Assembly: GCF_964275005.1 (NCBI RefSeq)
Contig: NC_092695.1
Span: 11,609,697 to 11,673,696 of the forward strand
DNA length: 64,000 nucleotides
Reading direction: 5' to 3'
Origin: Diadema setosum
Taxonomy: Eukaryota; Echinodermata; Echinoidea; Diadematoida; Diadematidae
The position numbers and the translations under genes were made by a program. The notes under the pieces were generated by a model. It ran no database searches. It had not been told where the DNA came from and saw only the letters and a list, made by a program, of their open reading frames with translations. Positions 27,201-35,910 of this stretch are shown piece by piece (within the stretch, counting starts at the first letter, position 1; each line of letters starts with the position of its first letter).

Positions 27201-30174
27201 ACTTCATCCACTCATACATTGCAAATGCCAAGTTTCATTTGGATACCTCAAATGGTTCTTAAAGGGATGGTACAGTATTGGTGGAGATGAGAATTGGGCT
27301 TTTAACTTTTTTGCGAGATACCAAGAAAACACTTAAGATATAGTACAAAGCATGCAATTTAAGAGGAATTGAAAATTTATTTGATGAAAATCGGGTTTGG
27401 AATGACTGAAATATCCAAAAACAAAGAAAAGCAAAGCAATCATTATAAAGTGTGGGTCCCACACTTTATTGGAATCGCTCTTTCTTGGATATCTCAGCCA
27501 TTTCAAAACCAATTTCATCAAATAAACATTAAATTCCTCATAGAATTATTTGCTTTTTCATATTTTATAAGAGGTTTCTCATTATCTCGCCAAAAAATGT
27601 TAGAAACCTGAATTTAGGTCTCAACAAAAACTGTACGACCCCTTTAAGTTATGTCGTTCACAAAATCAATTATGGACTGATGGACAAACTGCAGGACAGA
27701 CAAACAAACGGATGGACGAACGGATGGATGAACGGACAAGTTGAAAACATAGTGCCTCCAGCCCCACAATGTGAATGGAGATATTAGGGAGAGGAGATGA
27801 ATTTACAGCAATTGGTATAAGTGACTGCTTTAGAACAACTGAACATCGGCTATAAAGGTATCAACCCTAGCCTGTCATCACAGCATAATCATTGTTCTTT
27901 CCAAGTTTCAAAACTAGCTCTCAAGAAAGGAAGAGATACATAGCCTCGCTGGTATTACAACACTTACAATAAGTTTCACATAAAGATTGATAATGACAAT
28001 TGCAGTCATACCTCGTAATTTTTGTTGATTGTCGTGCTGCACCACTCCGCATTGGGGATACCCATCCGTGCGTACTCAGCCTGCAGATCAAACTGGTCCC
28101 AGCCCGTCATCATGGTGGGAACTACAGTGGCAGACTTGTAGTGAAATGCATACAGGTCCTCCAGCTCAGCTGTAACAGAAAGGACAAAGCTGTCAAATCC
28201 ACCAGCAAGGAAGATTGGGTGGGAATCTGTCTGAATAAAGATGGGGATTTGACTAAATTGACAACATCAGCCCAGTTGGAAGCCGCAGTAAGAGATTTTA
28301 AGGAGAAATTAAAACTGTCCCACTGTGGTTTAAAATGGCAATTGTGCATGCGATAAAGAAAAGACCCTAGTTTTAACGTAATTCTGGCAGTTAGCATAAC
28401 TACTTGAAATGGATATAACCAACCAAAAATGCAGTGACATTATTCAATAACCCAACACTTTGAGATAGCTCTTTTTTTCCCCCAATGAGCATTGCATGGA
28501 TTCAAAAGGAGCCTTTACTACATGTTGACTCAGATGGAATAATGCACAAGTAACCAAAATAAGAACATAATGGAAATAATTTCATGAAAATATGCAAATT
28601 AGTCAAGACAATGATGTCACTGCCTCTCAGATCTTCAAATATACACCAATTCCAACCATATTTTTCTATTTGTACAAAATTAAAGAGAAAAGAATCCTTC
28701 CCTCTCAATTTTCTCAGAGGTACCCTGATTCAACAGCTAGATGAATTCTCTTGAGGGAGACAGCATATATTTTGCAGAATTGCCAACCCATTGAAAGAAA
28801 CAGGTTATTTGTCGTGATTCAAGATGTACAACATCAAATCTAATGAAGGAGTTGTGAGGTTATCATCTAATTATGACATTATCTCACTACACTGTCTACT
28901 GTATGTAAATGTGTCCAACACCACTGTCTTTGGAGAGATTTGCACCTGGATTTGAAAGCTTCTGCAGTGACTTGTAGAGCTCCTGGCAATCTTTTTCACG
29001 TGGAATCACAAAGGTGGCGGCTTGGAATGTCTTGCAGCGGATCTGTATGGGAGCCCCTCCTGTCGTCAGGGGAAGTTTCTCCACCGACGCAATGTGCATG
29101 TGCAAAATCTGAAGGAGGGGATCACATAGAGAGAGAGAGAGGATATATCAAAACTGAAACTTTTACGAGGACTATCAAGTTGGAGCAGGTTTTTAATTGA
29201 GCCAAGACAGACAAAGACGTTTGTTCTTGTAAACCATTTGAAAAGCTGTCAAGTGACTCTTGCATTAAAATTGCTGCAAACGTGACATATTTGTACATGT
29301 ACCTTGTGTTGACTTATGTAAGCAAATCAATGAAATACCCATTTATGATTGAGATTGTTATCAATATCATACAAAAATAATAAATGGCTTAATCAGTGAT
29401 CTTTATACCTCACTCTGAAGCTTTGGTTATTGATCTAGATCGGGATTGATTCATGCAAATAATGTGTTCATTGTACAGTGTACACAATACAGTACCAAAT
29501 CATACACTTCACTTGTATTCCCATTTTAGAAATGTACACATAATAATACAAAGTAACAGTTGATGCAAATGAAATTTACCTCTGATATTTTGAATTTCAC
29601 CAAATTTTGTCTAAGGTTTGGTTATTTCTCTTCACCCCAGTGGTTAATGAGCAAATGAGTAGAATAATCAAAACAAATTCCACAAATTCCACATTAATTA
29701 CAAGCACTTGTGGGAGAGATGTGTATCAACCCATTGAGGACGAGTCTCAAATATACTCGGGCAGGTGTCTATGGGAATTGTGTGTTGTGGCAAAATCAGT
29801 CCGTTCTTAACAGGTTAAAAAGACAGGTGCACCACGCACAAATTAAGATGAAAGCCTGCAAGGTAAATGTTGAGTTTCTTATGTGGACTCTAAAAAGCAA
29901 TGCAAGCAGCATGATACACAACATATTTTGCTTTGACTGTTTGTTTGGGTTTTTTTTTCTATCCTTCTTGAACAATGCTGTTACTACATGTAGTTTCACC
30001 CCTCTCTTGTCTATAACATGGACAGGTTAAAGATCAGGTTTGACGAAGTAGACGTACCCATGTCTCCTTTTTTCCTGCGGGATCCACAAAGATCAGGTGG
30101 GTGGCTGTCAGGTAGAGCGTGCCCACAGCTGGTTTGCGAGCATTAAAGCGATCTCGCAGACGCACATTCTCGAT
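6956..30174 (-). CDS. MTMR6: Myotubularin-related 3-phosphoinositide phosphatase, MTMR6/7/8 group (14 of about 15 coding exons)
   Basis: By family knowledge this enzyme removes the D3 phosphate from PI3P and PI(3,5)P2 on endosomal membranes. Fourteen exons join in frame with GT-AG sites into about 738 residues. Counting from the first visible residue: PH-GRAM about 1-110 ([24 protein letters not shown]), phosphatase domain about 120-470 with the C-x5-R loop HCSDGWDRT at 327-335 (Cys328, Arg334, both Asp residues of the 3-phosphatase signature), coiled-coil start about 515-540 ([10 protein letters not shown] then QLAALKKLL), a polar linker, and a FYVE-like finger at 631-690. The end is SAIHIPE plus TGA. 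Exon boundaries and residues such as GYYRTI-like YYRTIQGF and QFGNFLGNC match MTMR6/7/8 better than MTM1/MTMR2 or MTMR3/4. The short first coding exon (expected about 8 residues before IENVRL, phase 0) was not located. From memory the human MTMR6-8 proteins lack a FYVE finger, so the C-terminus is notable. The symbol names the group; orthology to 6, 7 or 8 individually is not meaningful here. Confidence 0.96.
7664..7879 (-). CDS. MTMR6: MTMR exon 14 (linker and first cysteine pair of FYVE-like finger)
   Basis: This 216-nt exon is in phase 0 at both ends. A Ser/Asn-rich linker is followed by [20 protein letters not shown] then HFSMK. The Trp and the two Cys begin a FYVE-type zinc finger completed by the next exon. 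The first Cys pair is spaced C-x-C instead of the usual C-x2-C. Confidence 0.9.
8869..8960. repeat. (GT)n microsatellite, interrupted
   Basis: GT runs broken by TCTGCAT and GTGCGT. It lies in an MTMR intron. Confidence 0.92.
9405..9520. mobile_element. Fragment of the TGACC/ATGCCTCCGCC element
   Basis: AGAAATGTTGGCGACTGGAA then TGCCTTCGCCATAACACATC matches the 5' terminus of the longer element at 15542. It breaks off after about 115 bp. Confidence 0.6.
9638..9793 (-). CDS. MTMR6: MTMR exon 13 (coiled coil and polar linker)
   Basis: This 156-nt exon is in phase 0 at both ends. It encodes [20 protein letters not shown]...[21 protein letters not shown]...DDLSNE. The opening heptad-like stretch continues the coiled coil; the remainder is acidic, Ser-rich and probably disordered. 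Assignment rests on clean splice sites and phase rather than on a conserved domain. Confidence 0.85.
10163..13457. mobile_element. 3.3-kb DNA transposon-like element with 41-bp perfect TIRs and TTA flanks
   Basis: The termini TGCAGCTGTCATTTGTATGA... are identical inverted repeats over 41 bp (10163-10203 and 13417-13457). Both sides are flanked by TTA (10160-10162 and 13458-13460). Subterminal zones of 200-250 bp at each end contain many copies of GTGCGTCA/TGACGCAC in both orientations, like transposase-binding arrays. The interior is unique, AT-rich, with no frame above 105 aa, so it looks non-autonomous. A TTA duplication would fit PIF/Harbinger, but no transposase is seen. It sits in the MTMR intron between exons 12 and 13. 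Confidence 0.85.
14016..14236. mobile_element. TACTGTA-type MITE next to the exon 12 donor
   Basis: TACTGTATACGCTGTTATTT and its inverse AAATAACAGCTTATACAGTA bound an interior rich in TTTTCGCG. On the minus strand it begins 22 bp downstream of the exon 12 splice donor. Confidence 0.88.
14258..14384 (-). CDS. MTMR6: MTMR exon 12 (coiled-coil start)
   Basis: This 127-nt exon begins with one base completing Lys and ends in phase 0 (AAT|gtaagt). It encodes [20 protein letters not shown] then [22 protein letters not shown], matching FKFWRNMYHQFDRTLHPRQSV of MTMR6 and leading into the coiled coil that mediates partner binding in this group. A TACTGTA MITE ends 22 bp past the donor. Confidence 0.94.
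14893..15300. repeat. Fold-back repeat with TGCGCATGGCAG motifs
   Basis: The left arm (GTGCATGGCAGATTGTTAAC, CTTCCCTGCGCATGGCAGA repeated) is mirrored by the right arm (ATGCCATGTGCTGGGAAGCG, CAATCTGCCATGTGCAAGG). Outer copies of ATGCATGATATAT / ATATATCATGCAT and CCTGGCAG / CGCCAGG extend it. It forms a compound hairpin beside exon 11. Confidence 0.7.
15323..15457 (-). CDS. MTMR6: MTMR exon 11
   Basis: This 135-nt exon begins with one base completing Arg and ends with two bases (CTCAA|gtaaga). It encodes [20 protein letters not shown] then [24 protein letters not shown], matching KTYSLWPFLLEDQKKYLNPLY of MTMR6. Its donor is just inside a fold-back repeat at about 14893-15300. Confidence 0.94.
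15542..16852. mobile_element. 1.3-kb element with TGACCTTTGACC blocks and (ACGG)n tail
   Basis: It opens with ATGCCTCCGCCATAATGC and closes with the near inverse GTGGCGGAGGCATAAAA. Between lie at least five repeats of a module: TTTGACCTTGACCTTTGACC, then a 'caagtttggtgaaa' stretch. A run of ACGGACGGACGTACGG precedes the end. The style is known from repeats of marine invertebrates; no protein is encoded. Confidence 0.8.
17219..17455. mobile_element. TACTGTA-type MITE, old copy
   Basis: The ends TACTGCATACAGCATA and ATATATGGTGTATAAAGT are diverged inverse ends. The interior AATTTAACAACACACGAAAA identifies the family. Confidence 0.6.
17586..17836 (-). CDS. MTMR6: MTMR exon 10 (end of phosphatase core)
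   Basis: This 251-nt exon starts in phase 0 (acceptor aaag|GTGCTG) and ends with two bases (AAGAG|gtgagc). It encodes [19 protein letters not shown]...[19 protein letters not shown]...[20 protein letters not shown] then [12 protein letters not shown], all hallmark myotubularin segments. Confidence 0.97.
17890..18027. mobile_element. Small hairpin MITE upstream of exon 10
   Basis: CAGGGATGCCAGTT and AACTGGCATCCCTG are perfect inverted ends of a 138-bp element, with ATACA/GATACA-like flanks. It starts about 55 bp upstream of the exon 10 acceptor on the minus strand. Confidence 0.75.
20324..20449 (-). CDS. MTMR6: MTMR exon 9 (catalytic loop)
   Basis: This 126-nt exon is in phase 0 at both ends and carries the active site: [20 protein letters not shown] then [15 protein letters not shown]. 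The Cys nucleophile, the C-x5-R Arg and both Asp residues are intact, so the enzyme is predicted active rather than a dead pseudophosphatase. The acceptor lies only about 21 bp from a TACTGTA MITE. Confidence 0.97.
20472..20673. mobile_element. TACTGTA-type MITE against the exon 9 acceptor
   Basis: TACTGTAAAACCACAAG and TTTGTGATTTTACAGTA are the inverted ends. On the minus strand it ends about 21 bp before the acceptor AG of the catalytic exon. Confidence 0.8.
20941..21050 (-). CDS. MTMR6: MTMR exon 8 (phosphatase domain)
   Basis: This 110-nt exon begins with two bases completing a Val codon and ends in phase 0 (AAG|gtaatg). It encodes [20 protein letters not shown] then [16 protein letters not shown], matching the FYSGLESSGWLRHIKAVMDAAVFLAK segment of MTMR6. 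Confidence 0.95.
21517..21649 (-). CDS. MTMR6: MTMR exon 7 (phosphatase domain)
   Basis: This 133-nt exon starts in phase 0 and ends with one base (GAAG|gtgaga). It encodes [15 protein letters not shown]...[20 protein letters not shown] followed by LQKLIE, matching ANRAAGKGYENEDNYSNI and [17 protein letters not shown] of MTMR6. Confidence 0.96.
21735..21937. repeat. Degraded inverted-repeat element
   Basis: GGCCCTAATTCACAAAGGTG then GTTTAA is mirrored by GTTAAACCACCTTCATGAAT then TCATGCC. Only the ends are recognisable. Confidence 0.5.
22120..22290 (-). repeat. Dispersed repeat, copy 1 (poly-C/poly-A type)
   Basis: TATAAGTGGTTATAGAAGTC then AAAGCAAAACCAGACCTGTG then CCAACC, followed by AGTTCTTGTTTCACAATGC, is shared in the opposite orientation with 35791-35905. 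The second copy has an expanded C/A tract at the corresponding position. Confidence 0.7.
23148..23282 (-). CDS. MTMR6: MTMR exon 6 (phosphatase domain)
   Basis: This 135-nt exon is in phase 0 at both ends. It encodes [20 protein letters not shown] then [25 protein letters not shown]. The RCSQPL.GFSARC.EDE and DTRPK signatures are typical of myotubularins. A 569-bp TTAA-flanked MITE begins 54 bp upstream of its acceptor. Confidence 0.96.
23336..23904. mobile_element. TTAA-flanked palindromic MITE
   Basis: The termini TTAAAGGACAAGTTCACCTT and AAGGTGAACTTGTCCTTTAA are perfect inverses. The whole 569 bp folds back: internal GTTTGAGGAAAATCGGACA is mirrored by TGTCCAATTTTCCTCAAAC. TTAA ends suggest piggyBac-type mobilisation, but TA duplication cannot be excluded. 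Confidence 0.88.
24205..24330. repeat. (ATT)n / (ATC)n microsatellite
   Basis: A run of TTA units passes into ATC/ATT mixtures. Open frames here are artefacts of the repeat. Confidence 0.95.
25029..25581. mobile_element. TTAA-flanked palindromic MITE
   Basis: The termini TTAAAGGGAAGGCAAACCCA and TGGGTTTGCCTTCCCTTTAA are perfect inverses. The subterminal GGATTGAGTGAAAGCAGCAA and GGTTTTCCTCAAACTTTCAC relate it to the 23336 element. Confidence 0.9.
26448..26576 (-). CDS. MTMR6: MTMR exon 5 (phosphatase domain)
   Basis: This 129-nt exon is in phase 0 at both ends. It encodes [20 protein letters not shown] followed by [23 protein letters not shown]. The [12 protein letters not shown] segment is the conserved myotubularin signature before the catalytic core. 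Confidence 0.96.
27046..27790. mobile_element. TGACC-type element, split by a nested MITE
   Basis: It starts AGAAATGTTGGTATTGCGAA then ATGCCTTCGCCATA, carries TTTGACCTTGACCTTTGAC and ends with ACGGATGGACGAACGG then AGTGCCTCCAGCC. This is an older copy of the 15542 family, interrupted at 27259. Confidence 0.7.
27259..27647. mobile_element. TTAA-flanked MITE nested in the TGACC element
   Basis: TTAAAGGGATGGTACAG and CTGTACGACCCCTTTAA are inverse ends. The arms fold around a perfect centre AAGTGTGGGTCCCACACTT near 27451-27469. It interrupts the older element, so it inserted later. Confidence 0.85.
28012..28169 (-). CDS. MTMR6: MTMR exon 4 (linker into phosphatase domain)
   Basis: This 158-nt exon starts with two bases completing a codon and ends in phase 0 (GAG|gtatga). 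It encodes [12 protein letters not shown]...[17 protein letters not shown]...[11 protein letters not shown], matching the YEDLYAFSYNP / GWQLIDLAEEYKRMGVPNSHW segment of MTMR6. Confidence 0.95.
28946..29108 (-). CDS. MTMR6: MTMR exon 3 (PH-GRAM)
   Basis: This 163-nt exon begins in phase 0 and ends with one base of a codon (CCAG|gtgcaa). It encodes [18 protein letters not shown]...[30 protein letters not shown], the second half of the GRAM/PH fold. It matches the MTMR6 pattern [12 protein letters not shown]...IVPRERDCHDIYNSL. Confidence 0.95.
30058..30174 (-). CDS. MTMR6: MTMR exon 2 (start of PH-GRAM)
   Basis: This 117-nt exon is in phase 0 at both ends: acceptor ctgcag before ATCGAG, donor TGG|gtacgt. 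It encodes [15 protein letters not shown]...[14 protein letters not shown]...KKETW, the first beta strands of the GRAM domain. A preceding exon ending in phase 0 must supply the initiator Met. Confidence 0.95.
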
Positions 30175-30581
30175 CTGCAGGACAGGATGTAGAACATTAT
30201 GACATTGCAAATGAAAATCACTTTTAATTGTAATATGCACATATATGTCTTCCCAGACATGGCATATTTTTGCACCTGCCCACCCTGATACCATCAAGCT
30301 CAAAGTGATAAAAACGTATGGCATTCAACATATGACATGTACCAATTGGAACTGAGTGGGTCCTGTGGAGAAAAAACAAACAAACAAGAAAACAAATTTC
30401 AAAGACGCATACATTGCATGTATGTACATTGATGTCAAATTTGTTTGTCATTCCATATTTTCTGATCTTGTCATTTTACTTTTTCCCTGGGCATTTTATT
30501 TCCACAAATCTGAATGTCACCTTGTGGGAGTATCAAGGGTGACCAGCTTGCTACTTGTTGCATTTTGACAAAGATACCCTT

Positions 30582-30808
30582 ATTTTAAGCTGTTATTTTC
30601 ACGAGGGTTAAATTTGGAATCATGAAATTTTGCGAATCACCGATGGACTGTGGATTTAACATCACATGAAAATATCTTGAACTGACAAGCATTTATGACA
30701 GCCTCAGTGTCAAATCACAAAAACAACATCTCACGAAAATGTCTGTGACCTCTTCATGTTCGAAAATATCTACAGTACACAAAACTATTAACAGCTTATA
30801 CAATACTG
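30582..30808. mobile_element. TACTGTA-type MITE, old copy
   Basis: AAGCTGTTATTTTCACGAGG at the left and TTAACAGCTTATACAATACT at the right are decayed family ends. The interior GATTTAACATCACATGAAAA fits the family. Confidence 0.65.
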
Positions 30809-31698
30809 TGCATGGCAACTAAATTCTATCAGTGTGATATTCTGGTGCAGAATACAGCCAGAACCATTCCAGACAAGATGTCTGGATGATTCTCCCAGCT
30901 GCCTCCAATAGAAACAACAATCTCACCTTCTGTCAATCATCAGAATTACATGTATAACAATGTTGACATAATTCTGATAAATGATAATCACTGTCTTGAA
31001 AAGAAAACAATCGGAACTCCGATTTTAGTCGGAAGAATATCATGCCTGAACATACATGTATGTCAACCCTGAAATTCCCTTGAAGTGAAACACAATGCTT
31101 TGGTGTTGTCGGGAACATTGACATATACATGCGTACCTCTATGAACATGTATGTACAGGTACAGTGTACATGTACAATTTGATGAGTGTCAAGTATGTAT
31201 TGAACATATTAATGTCACATCCAAGGTTTGACAGTCATCATGTAACATCTTATTTTAGTGTACAGATCTGTACATCATTCTGAATACTACATTTCACATA
31301 CGGACAAGGTAGGATTAGGACACAAAATTGCCTCTGTTTCTTAGAATACTCAAATCATTTGATTACTTTTACCACAGTGTACATGTACAGTATATGAACT
31401 ACAATTTTAATTGATAACTTTATAATGTTCCAAGTGTTCTTTGCTAATATTATACATCATTAATGATTACAGCATTAGTTACTTCTGACAAAGCCTATTG
31501 GATTCACAGAGATATTTGATAGTGACTGCATACACACTTGTGCATCAACACAAGAAGCTTTACTTCTGAACAAATCAATGAATTTATTATGTACCCTGAC
31601 TGTTAGAAGAAATTACCACCCCATATGGCACCCTGTTTTGTAATGATCTCTTCAAGAGCCAGACCACCATGCTTGGCGATCACATTCAATGCACTTAC

Positions 31699-34600
31699 CA
31701 ATAAAGAAAGTCTCTTTTCCATGAGAGCAAAATGACCCTGTAGGTTCTTTGCCAAGTTAATGTCACAGTTACAGTATGAGATACAGTAGTGTAGGTCTAC
31801 CAGCTTTCCACATTGAGTTGCATTATACACATACAACTTGTCCAGTTGTACAATGTAGTCAACATGCTTGGTTCCCAAGTTTTCATTACATGATTTATAA
31901 TGTACATTGTACAGTGCACATTGTATTTGTAATAGCATGATGGATTCTGTGAGGGTATCCCTGTGTAACATGTTGGCTTTGAATGAGTTCAACATGTGAA
32001 ACATACAATTTTGTATATCTAATCCTACACTTAACTCCCAACTATGTAGAGCTGCAGTGCAGTGAAGGCATTTAGTACATTCCAGCAATGTCCACACTTT
32101 AAAAGTGACTGCTACATTGTACAAATATCTGCATCAAATACTCTTTTTTTTTTTTTTTTTTGGCCTTCTACATTTCTGTACTGACACTCCATACAGTAAT
32201 GTGTTTTTTCTTGACCAGTAGTTTGCAATGATAATGTTTAAACCACAAATTTCAACATCTACAATGTCATTAATATACAGATTACAAAGAAAAAGTTTAA
32301 ACCATTGCTAGGTTTGTGTCATAAATTTGTCAAAAAAAAATATGAAAGTGATTACAGTATCTTTTCTACAATATTCACATCACAGATTGCTACAACACAT
32401 ACTTTATATTTTATGCACATGATTATAATCCCAATTTGACAAGCACTATCATACTCAATCCCTCAACATGTGAAACCTTGTGTATGATAATGCAGAAATA
32501 CATAGTGTAGCCTGCAAAATCACCTCTCTAGTGGGCTCAGTGAGTTGGTTAAAGAGTCTGGTCAGACATGCTGGCTGAGCCGAGTAAATGGCAATCTCCT
32601 CTTCATGCTGTATTACGTGATCATCATGACTCCTTTTTGGCCTCACACTTTTGACATCATGTTACTCTATACCATGGTACCTTTTAAACAGTCTGGGCTT
32701 TGCATCTACATGCACTGTACAGCCATGTTTTGTTTTTGTTTTTTCAAGAAACATGGACTTGTGAGAAAGGGACTAAACCATCTGCAGCGGCTTTAACTGT
32801 TTTTACATGTGATAGTCATCTGCAAAACAAATACTGTTCTTCCCTTTTCTTAAAAGAACCCCAACAACATACAATGCATTATGATGACAAACTTTTCAAT
32901 CATCTCAGTCCAACAGATGAATAACAAATTTGGCTTTCCTACAATGCACAAACATGTGAAGTCCTCCCTGCCATGATGTACAAATTTCTGATCAATTAAC
33001 CTGACATACACTTGTACATGTATTGTACAAGTATACAACACAATTTTTCTTTTTCTTTTTCAGTAAACCATTATAGATTATGAAGTCATTCAAATTTCAA
33101 CACAACATCAGGCCAAATGCCAGTAAGACCCTTTGACACCTGGGCCCTGTTTTATGAAGAGTTAAAATTGATTATAAAATAAAGTTGATTTCTATGATAA
33201 GTCTATGGCAACCTGTGTGTTAAGGAAATTTAAAATCAATTTATCTTTTGATAAAACAGGGCCCTGGAGTTACTGGTCATTTGCCTTCTAGTCTTTCAGC
33301 ATTCTTATAGACAATCTCACAGCAATATCATAATTATGTCAAAATGCCACCTTCATAAATTTTTGTTTTGGTTGTCTACTTGAAAGTTCACAAGTACCAA
33401 GTACATGTACATGTACCCTGTTAACATGCATAGCAATTAGGCTGCAATGCATAACGGGGATGCCTTGCGTGAAAAAGCAGTGCCCCATGCACAAACCCAC
33501 TCAGCTACCATAATGTAAACACCCACACATAGCAGACAATGAGACAATATTTAAATCATGATTTATTTTCTGCTAAATTACCATATCAAGTTGGATGGGA
33601 ATAAGTCCAAATATTCTCCAAGTACTATTATACAAATGTACATGTACATATAAATATCATTAAAAAAAAAAAAATCTTTTATCTTTTACATAGTGATGTA
33701 CAATCTTCACGTGACAGTCACCCTCTAATCTATGCATACACGCACATTGGCTGTAAATTCATGTGATAAGTTCAATGTAGAAACACTTTGAATCTAGACA
33801 GACATCCATGCACCTTTTATTTTTCTATTATGTTTATGTCACAACTTCAATAGAATGTCCTTTAGTATCTGAATGTAACATAAACAACTCTCAGAATCTT
33901 ATCTTTATCAGGAAATATATCACTTTTGCTTGGGCAGGGGGATATTTATGATCTGTCACATAAATGAGCATCAAGTACTGGATCATGTTATACTGTGTAC
34001 ATGATGTCTGGGGATGGTGTACACACACAACTGAAAGTGGCTGCAATATCTCCTGGAATTTAATTGTTATATTTAATTGATTGCATGCTATGGATCAACC
34101 ACTAATGGTTGATTTAAGATAAAAATTGCTATCAATAAAGACTAGTACAGAAATCAATGTCAGAATTGCATTAATTGCATCATGCACTATATGGCAAATC
34201 ATATTACAGTATCACAAACCTCTCTTTGTCTCATATTACACTACCTTGCAACCTTGCTACCTTTCTACTGTTGTGGATACTTTTTAGTTTGTTTAGTGAA
34301 CTACTGTAAATGCCTTATATTTAGCGAGTCTAAATTTTCACAAATCGGCACTTTCCGACGATTTCGCGAGTGGTTAAATTCGTGATTGTGTAGTACTGAA
34401 CTGAACGGAGAAATGTGCATACCAATACGTCACATTTATATCAAGATCAGAGTCAATTTTTTCGTGTGTCTTTAATTTCACAAATGGCACCTGACTCGCA
34501 AAATTCGAGAAAATAAAAACCTCGCAAAATATTTGGCGCATACAGTACCACAGCATTCTACACCAAAAAATTTTATTCCTCTGGTTCATCTGTAAAACCT

Positions 34601-35197
34601 TGGTCTCAACATCATACAGTGTAATCTAATGTTCTGTACATGATAGACTGTTGTACTTAAAAGTTGGGTGCATATCAAGAGGGCTTCACATTATGCAAAG
34701 GGGTTCAAGCAGACAGTGACAGTTCCAGTATTGTTTTTCTGTAGTCCTGTAAGGTTTAATAGCATAACGTCGCTGGGGTGACAAAACCTCGTATCTCAAA
34801 AATGTCAAATGTTCAGGAGAGCGAAAAAACATGGCGGCCAAAGCAACTATAGTGAATGGGAAAGCCTTCTCTTTGACATGCCATGGTGGCTTCATTTTTG
34901 GAGTAAGACAGTTGGGATTTGGCCAGGACATCACTTGACCCATTGTTTGACCATTAAGCTAAAAAAAAAAAAAATTGACATTTTTGAGATACGAGGTCTT
35001 GTCACCCCAGCGACGATAAACATGTTTACACAATTATTACCTGACTTGCAATGTTATTTAATGTAATTGCCTGTTCGTCACTCAGAGAAGGTACAGCTGT
35101 ATATAGGCGGTGGTTAGCTGCCATCAGCCGGGAGAATGAAGACGGATCCCACTGGAGTCCAGTGAAGTCAAGGACGATATGCTCTGAATTCAAATTA
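31699..35197 (-). CDS. Unidentified gene, three phase-compatible exon candidates
   Basis: I do not recognise the protein. Three open stretches flanked by AG and GT, all compatible with phase 0 where they would join, lie at 35041-35197 (EHIVLDFTGLQWDPSSFSRL... to LSDEQAITLNNIASQ, donor CAG|gtaata), 32524-32607 (HEEEIAIYSAQPACLTRLFN then QLTEPTRE) and 31699-31737 (GHFALMEKRLSLL, donor gtaagt). Without splicing at 31699 the reading continues as VSALNVIAKHGGLALEEIIT and stops near 31601. The composition (helical, Leu-rich, few repeats) looks coding, and the strand matches the MTMR gene downstream. No domain is evident; an armadillo-like helical protein is one guess. The pieces might also belong to separate transcripts. 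Confidence 0.42.
33141..33265. mobile_element. 125-bp hairpin MITE (GGGCCCTGTTTTAT)
   Basis: GGGCCCTGTTTTATGAAGAG and its near inverse TTTTGATAAAACAGGGCCC bound the element; AAAATTGATT / AATCAATTTA extend the stem. Confidence 0.85.
34302..34547. mobile_element. TACTGTA-type MITE
   Basis: TACTGTAAATGCCTTATATT and AATATTTGGCGCATACAGTA are inverse ends. The interior has TTTCGCGAGTGGTTAAATTC. Confidence 0.8.
34768..35015. mobile_element. 248-bp MITE (CGTCGCTGGGGTGAC)
   Basis: CGTCGCTGGGGTGACAAAAC then CTCGTATCTCAAAAATGTCA is mirrored by TGACATTTTTGAGATACGAG then GTCTTGTCACCCCAGCGACG. It ends 26 bp from the donor of the candidate exon at 35041. Confidence 0.9.
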
Positions 35198-35379
35198 CTG
35201 GAAGTAAATGATAACCGACTACTAACCAGGTGTACTCGTTAGGTACATGTACACATCGGCGAACTGAATGTCTGGCCACGACGTAGGGTCATTGATCCAC
35301 GAGTCTGCGGATACACGGTAGCCCGACCAGACGCTGTTAATACGCTATGCGAATACGTATGTACAGCGGCGACTGGGCT

Positions 35380-35491
35380 GTGTATAGTTAGGTACACGGT
35401 AAGGACAAACTGCAAGGCCGATGGAGGACAGTTTAGTCTCGTATCTCTCCTTTGCTTCCCGTGAAAGTTTATCACAGTAATCGAAAGACAT
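35380..35491 (-). CDS. Possible first coding exon of the unidentified minus-strand gene
   Basis: An ATG at 35491 opens MSFDYCDKLSREAKERYETK then LSSIGLAVCPYR. The charged N-terminal helix and low bias look like coding. Several GT sites follow (CC|GTGTAC, CGT|gtacct), and the join to the candidate exon at 35197 is ambiguous: acceptor TTCAG|AGCAT would fit phase 1. It lies about 280 bp downstream of a promoter-like cluster. The link to the other exons is inference. Confidence 0.3.
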
Positions 35492-35762
35492 CTTATAATC
35501 TATGAAAGCATATTTTAACTGAAACAATGAACTAGATTCAGCGGTAAATAAAAGTGAAATGAACAGCATTAAACGCGACAGTAGTAACACAGCGTGAACT
35601 GACAGCTCCACTGCAGATCCACGTAAACTCCGTTTATGTGTGCTAATGAACGGTCCCATATATTGCAATTCGCGTATTGTATGACGGCATTGCATGCTCT
35701 GTTGCACGCTCGTTTGACGGCTATTGTTTTCATCGCACTAAGGGCAGCGAGTTTGTCGCTAT

Positions 35763-35790
35763 GCGGAAGTGACGTCACTCCGCCCCCGCC
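35763..35790 (-). promoter_or_regulatory. ETS/CRE/GC-box promoter-like cluster
   Basis: GCGGAAGTGACGTCAC holds an ETS core (CGGAAGT) joined to a full CRE (TGACGTCA), followed at once by a GC box (CCGCCCCCGCC). This combination is typical of broadly expressed animal promoters. It lies upstream of the candidate exon at 35491 and of the MTMR gene on the same strand. It abuts a dispersed repeat at 35791, so it could instead be repeat-borne. Confidence 0.45.
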
Positions 35791-35905
35791 TATAAGTGGT
35801 TATAGAAGTCAAAGCAAAACCAGACCTGTGCCAACCACCCCCCTCCCCCCCCCCCCCAAAAAAAAAAAAAAACTTTCAGGGTTCTTGTTTCACAATGCTA
35901 TATAG
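35791..35905 (+). repeat. Dispersed repeat, copy 2 (poly-C/poly-A type)
   Basis: TATAAGTGGTTATAGAAGTC onward matches the minus-strand copy at 22120-22290. A C15/A14 tract divides it. Confidence 0.7.
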
Positions 35906-35910
35906 ATACC

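Noticed and set aside
31085..31130. Minus-strand MFPTTPKHC as the missing MTMR first exon
   Set aside because: It resembles M-x-x-T-T-P-K, but no GT donor follows the Lys codon and the phase cannot be met.
32519..32580. tRNA-like stretch GGGCTCAGTGAGTTGGTTAAAGAG
   Set aside because: It resembles a tRNA D arm and A box, but no matching B box, anticodon stem or acceptor pairing follows. The same bases form the inverse of a candidate exon.
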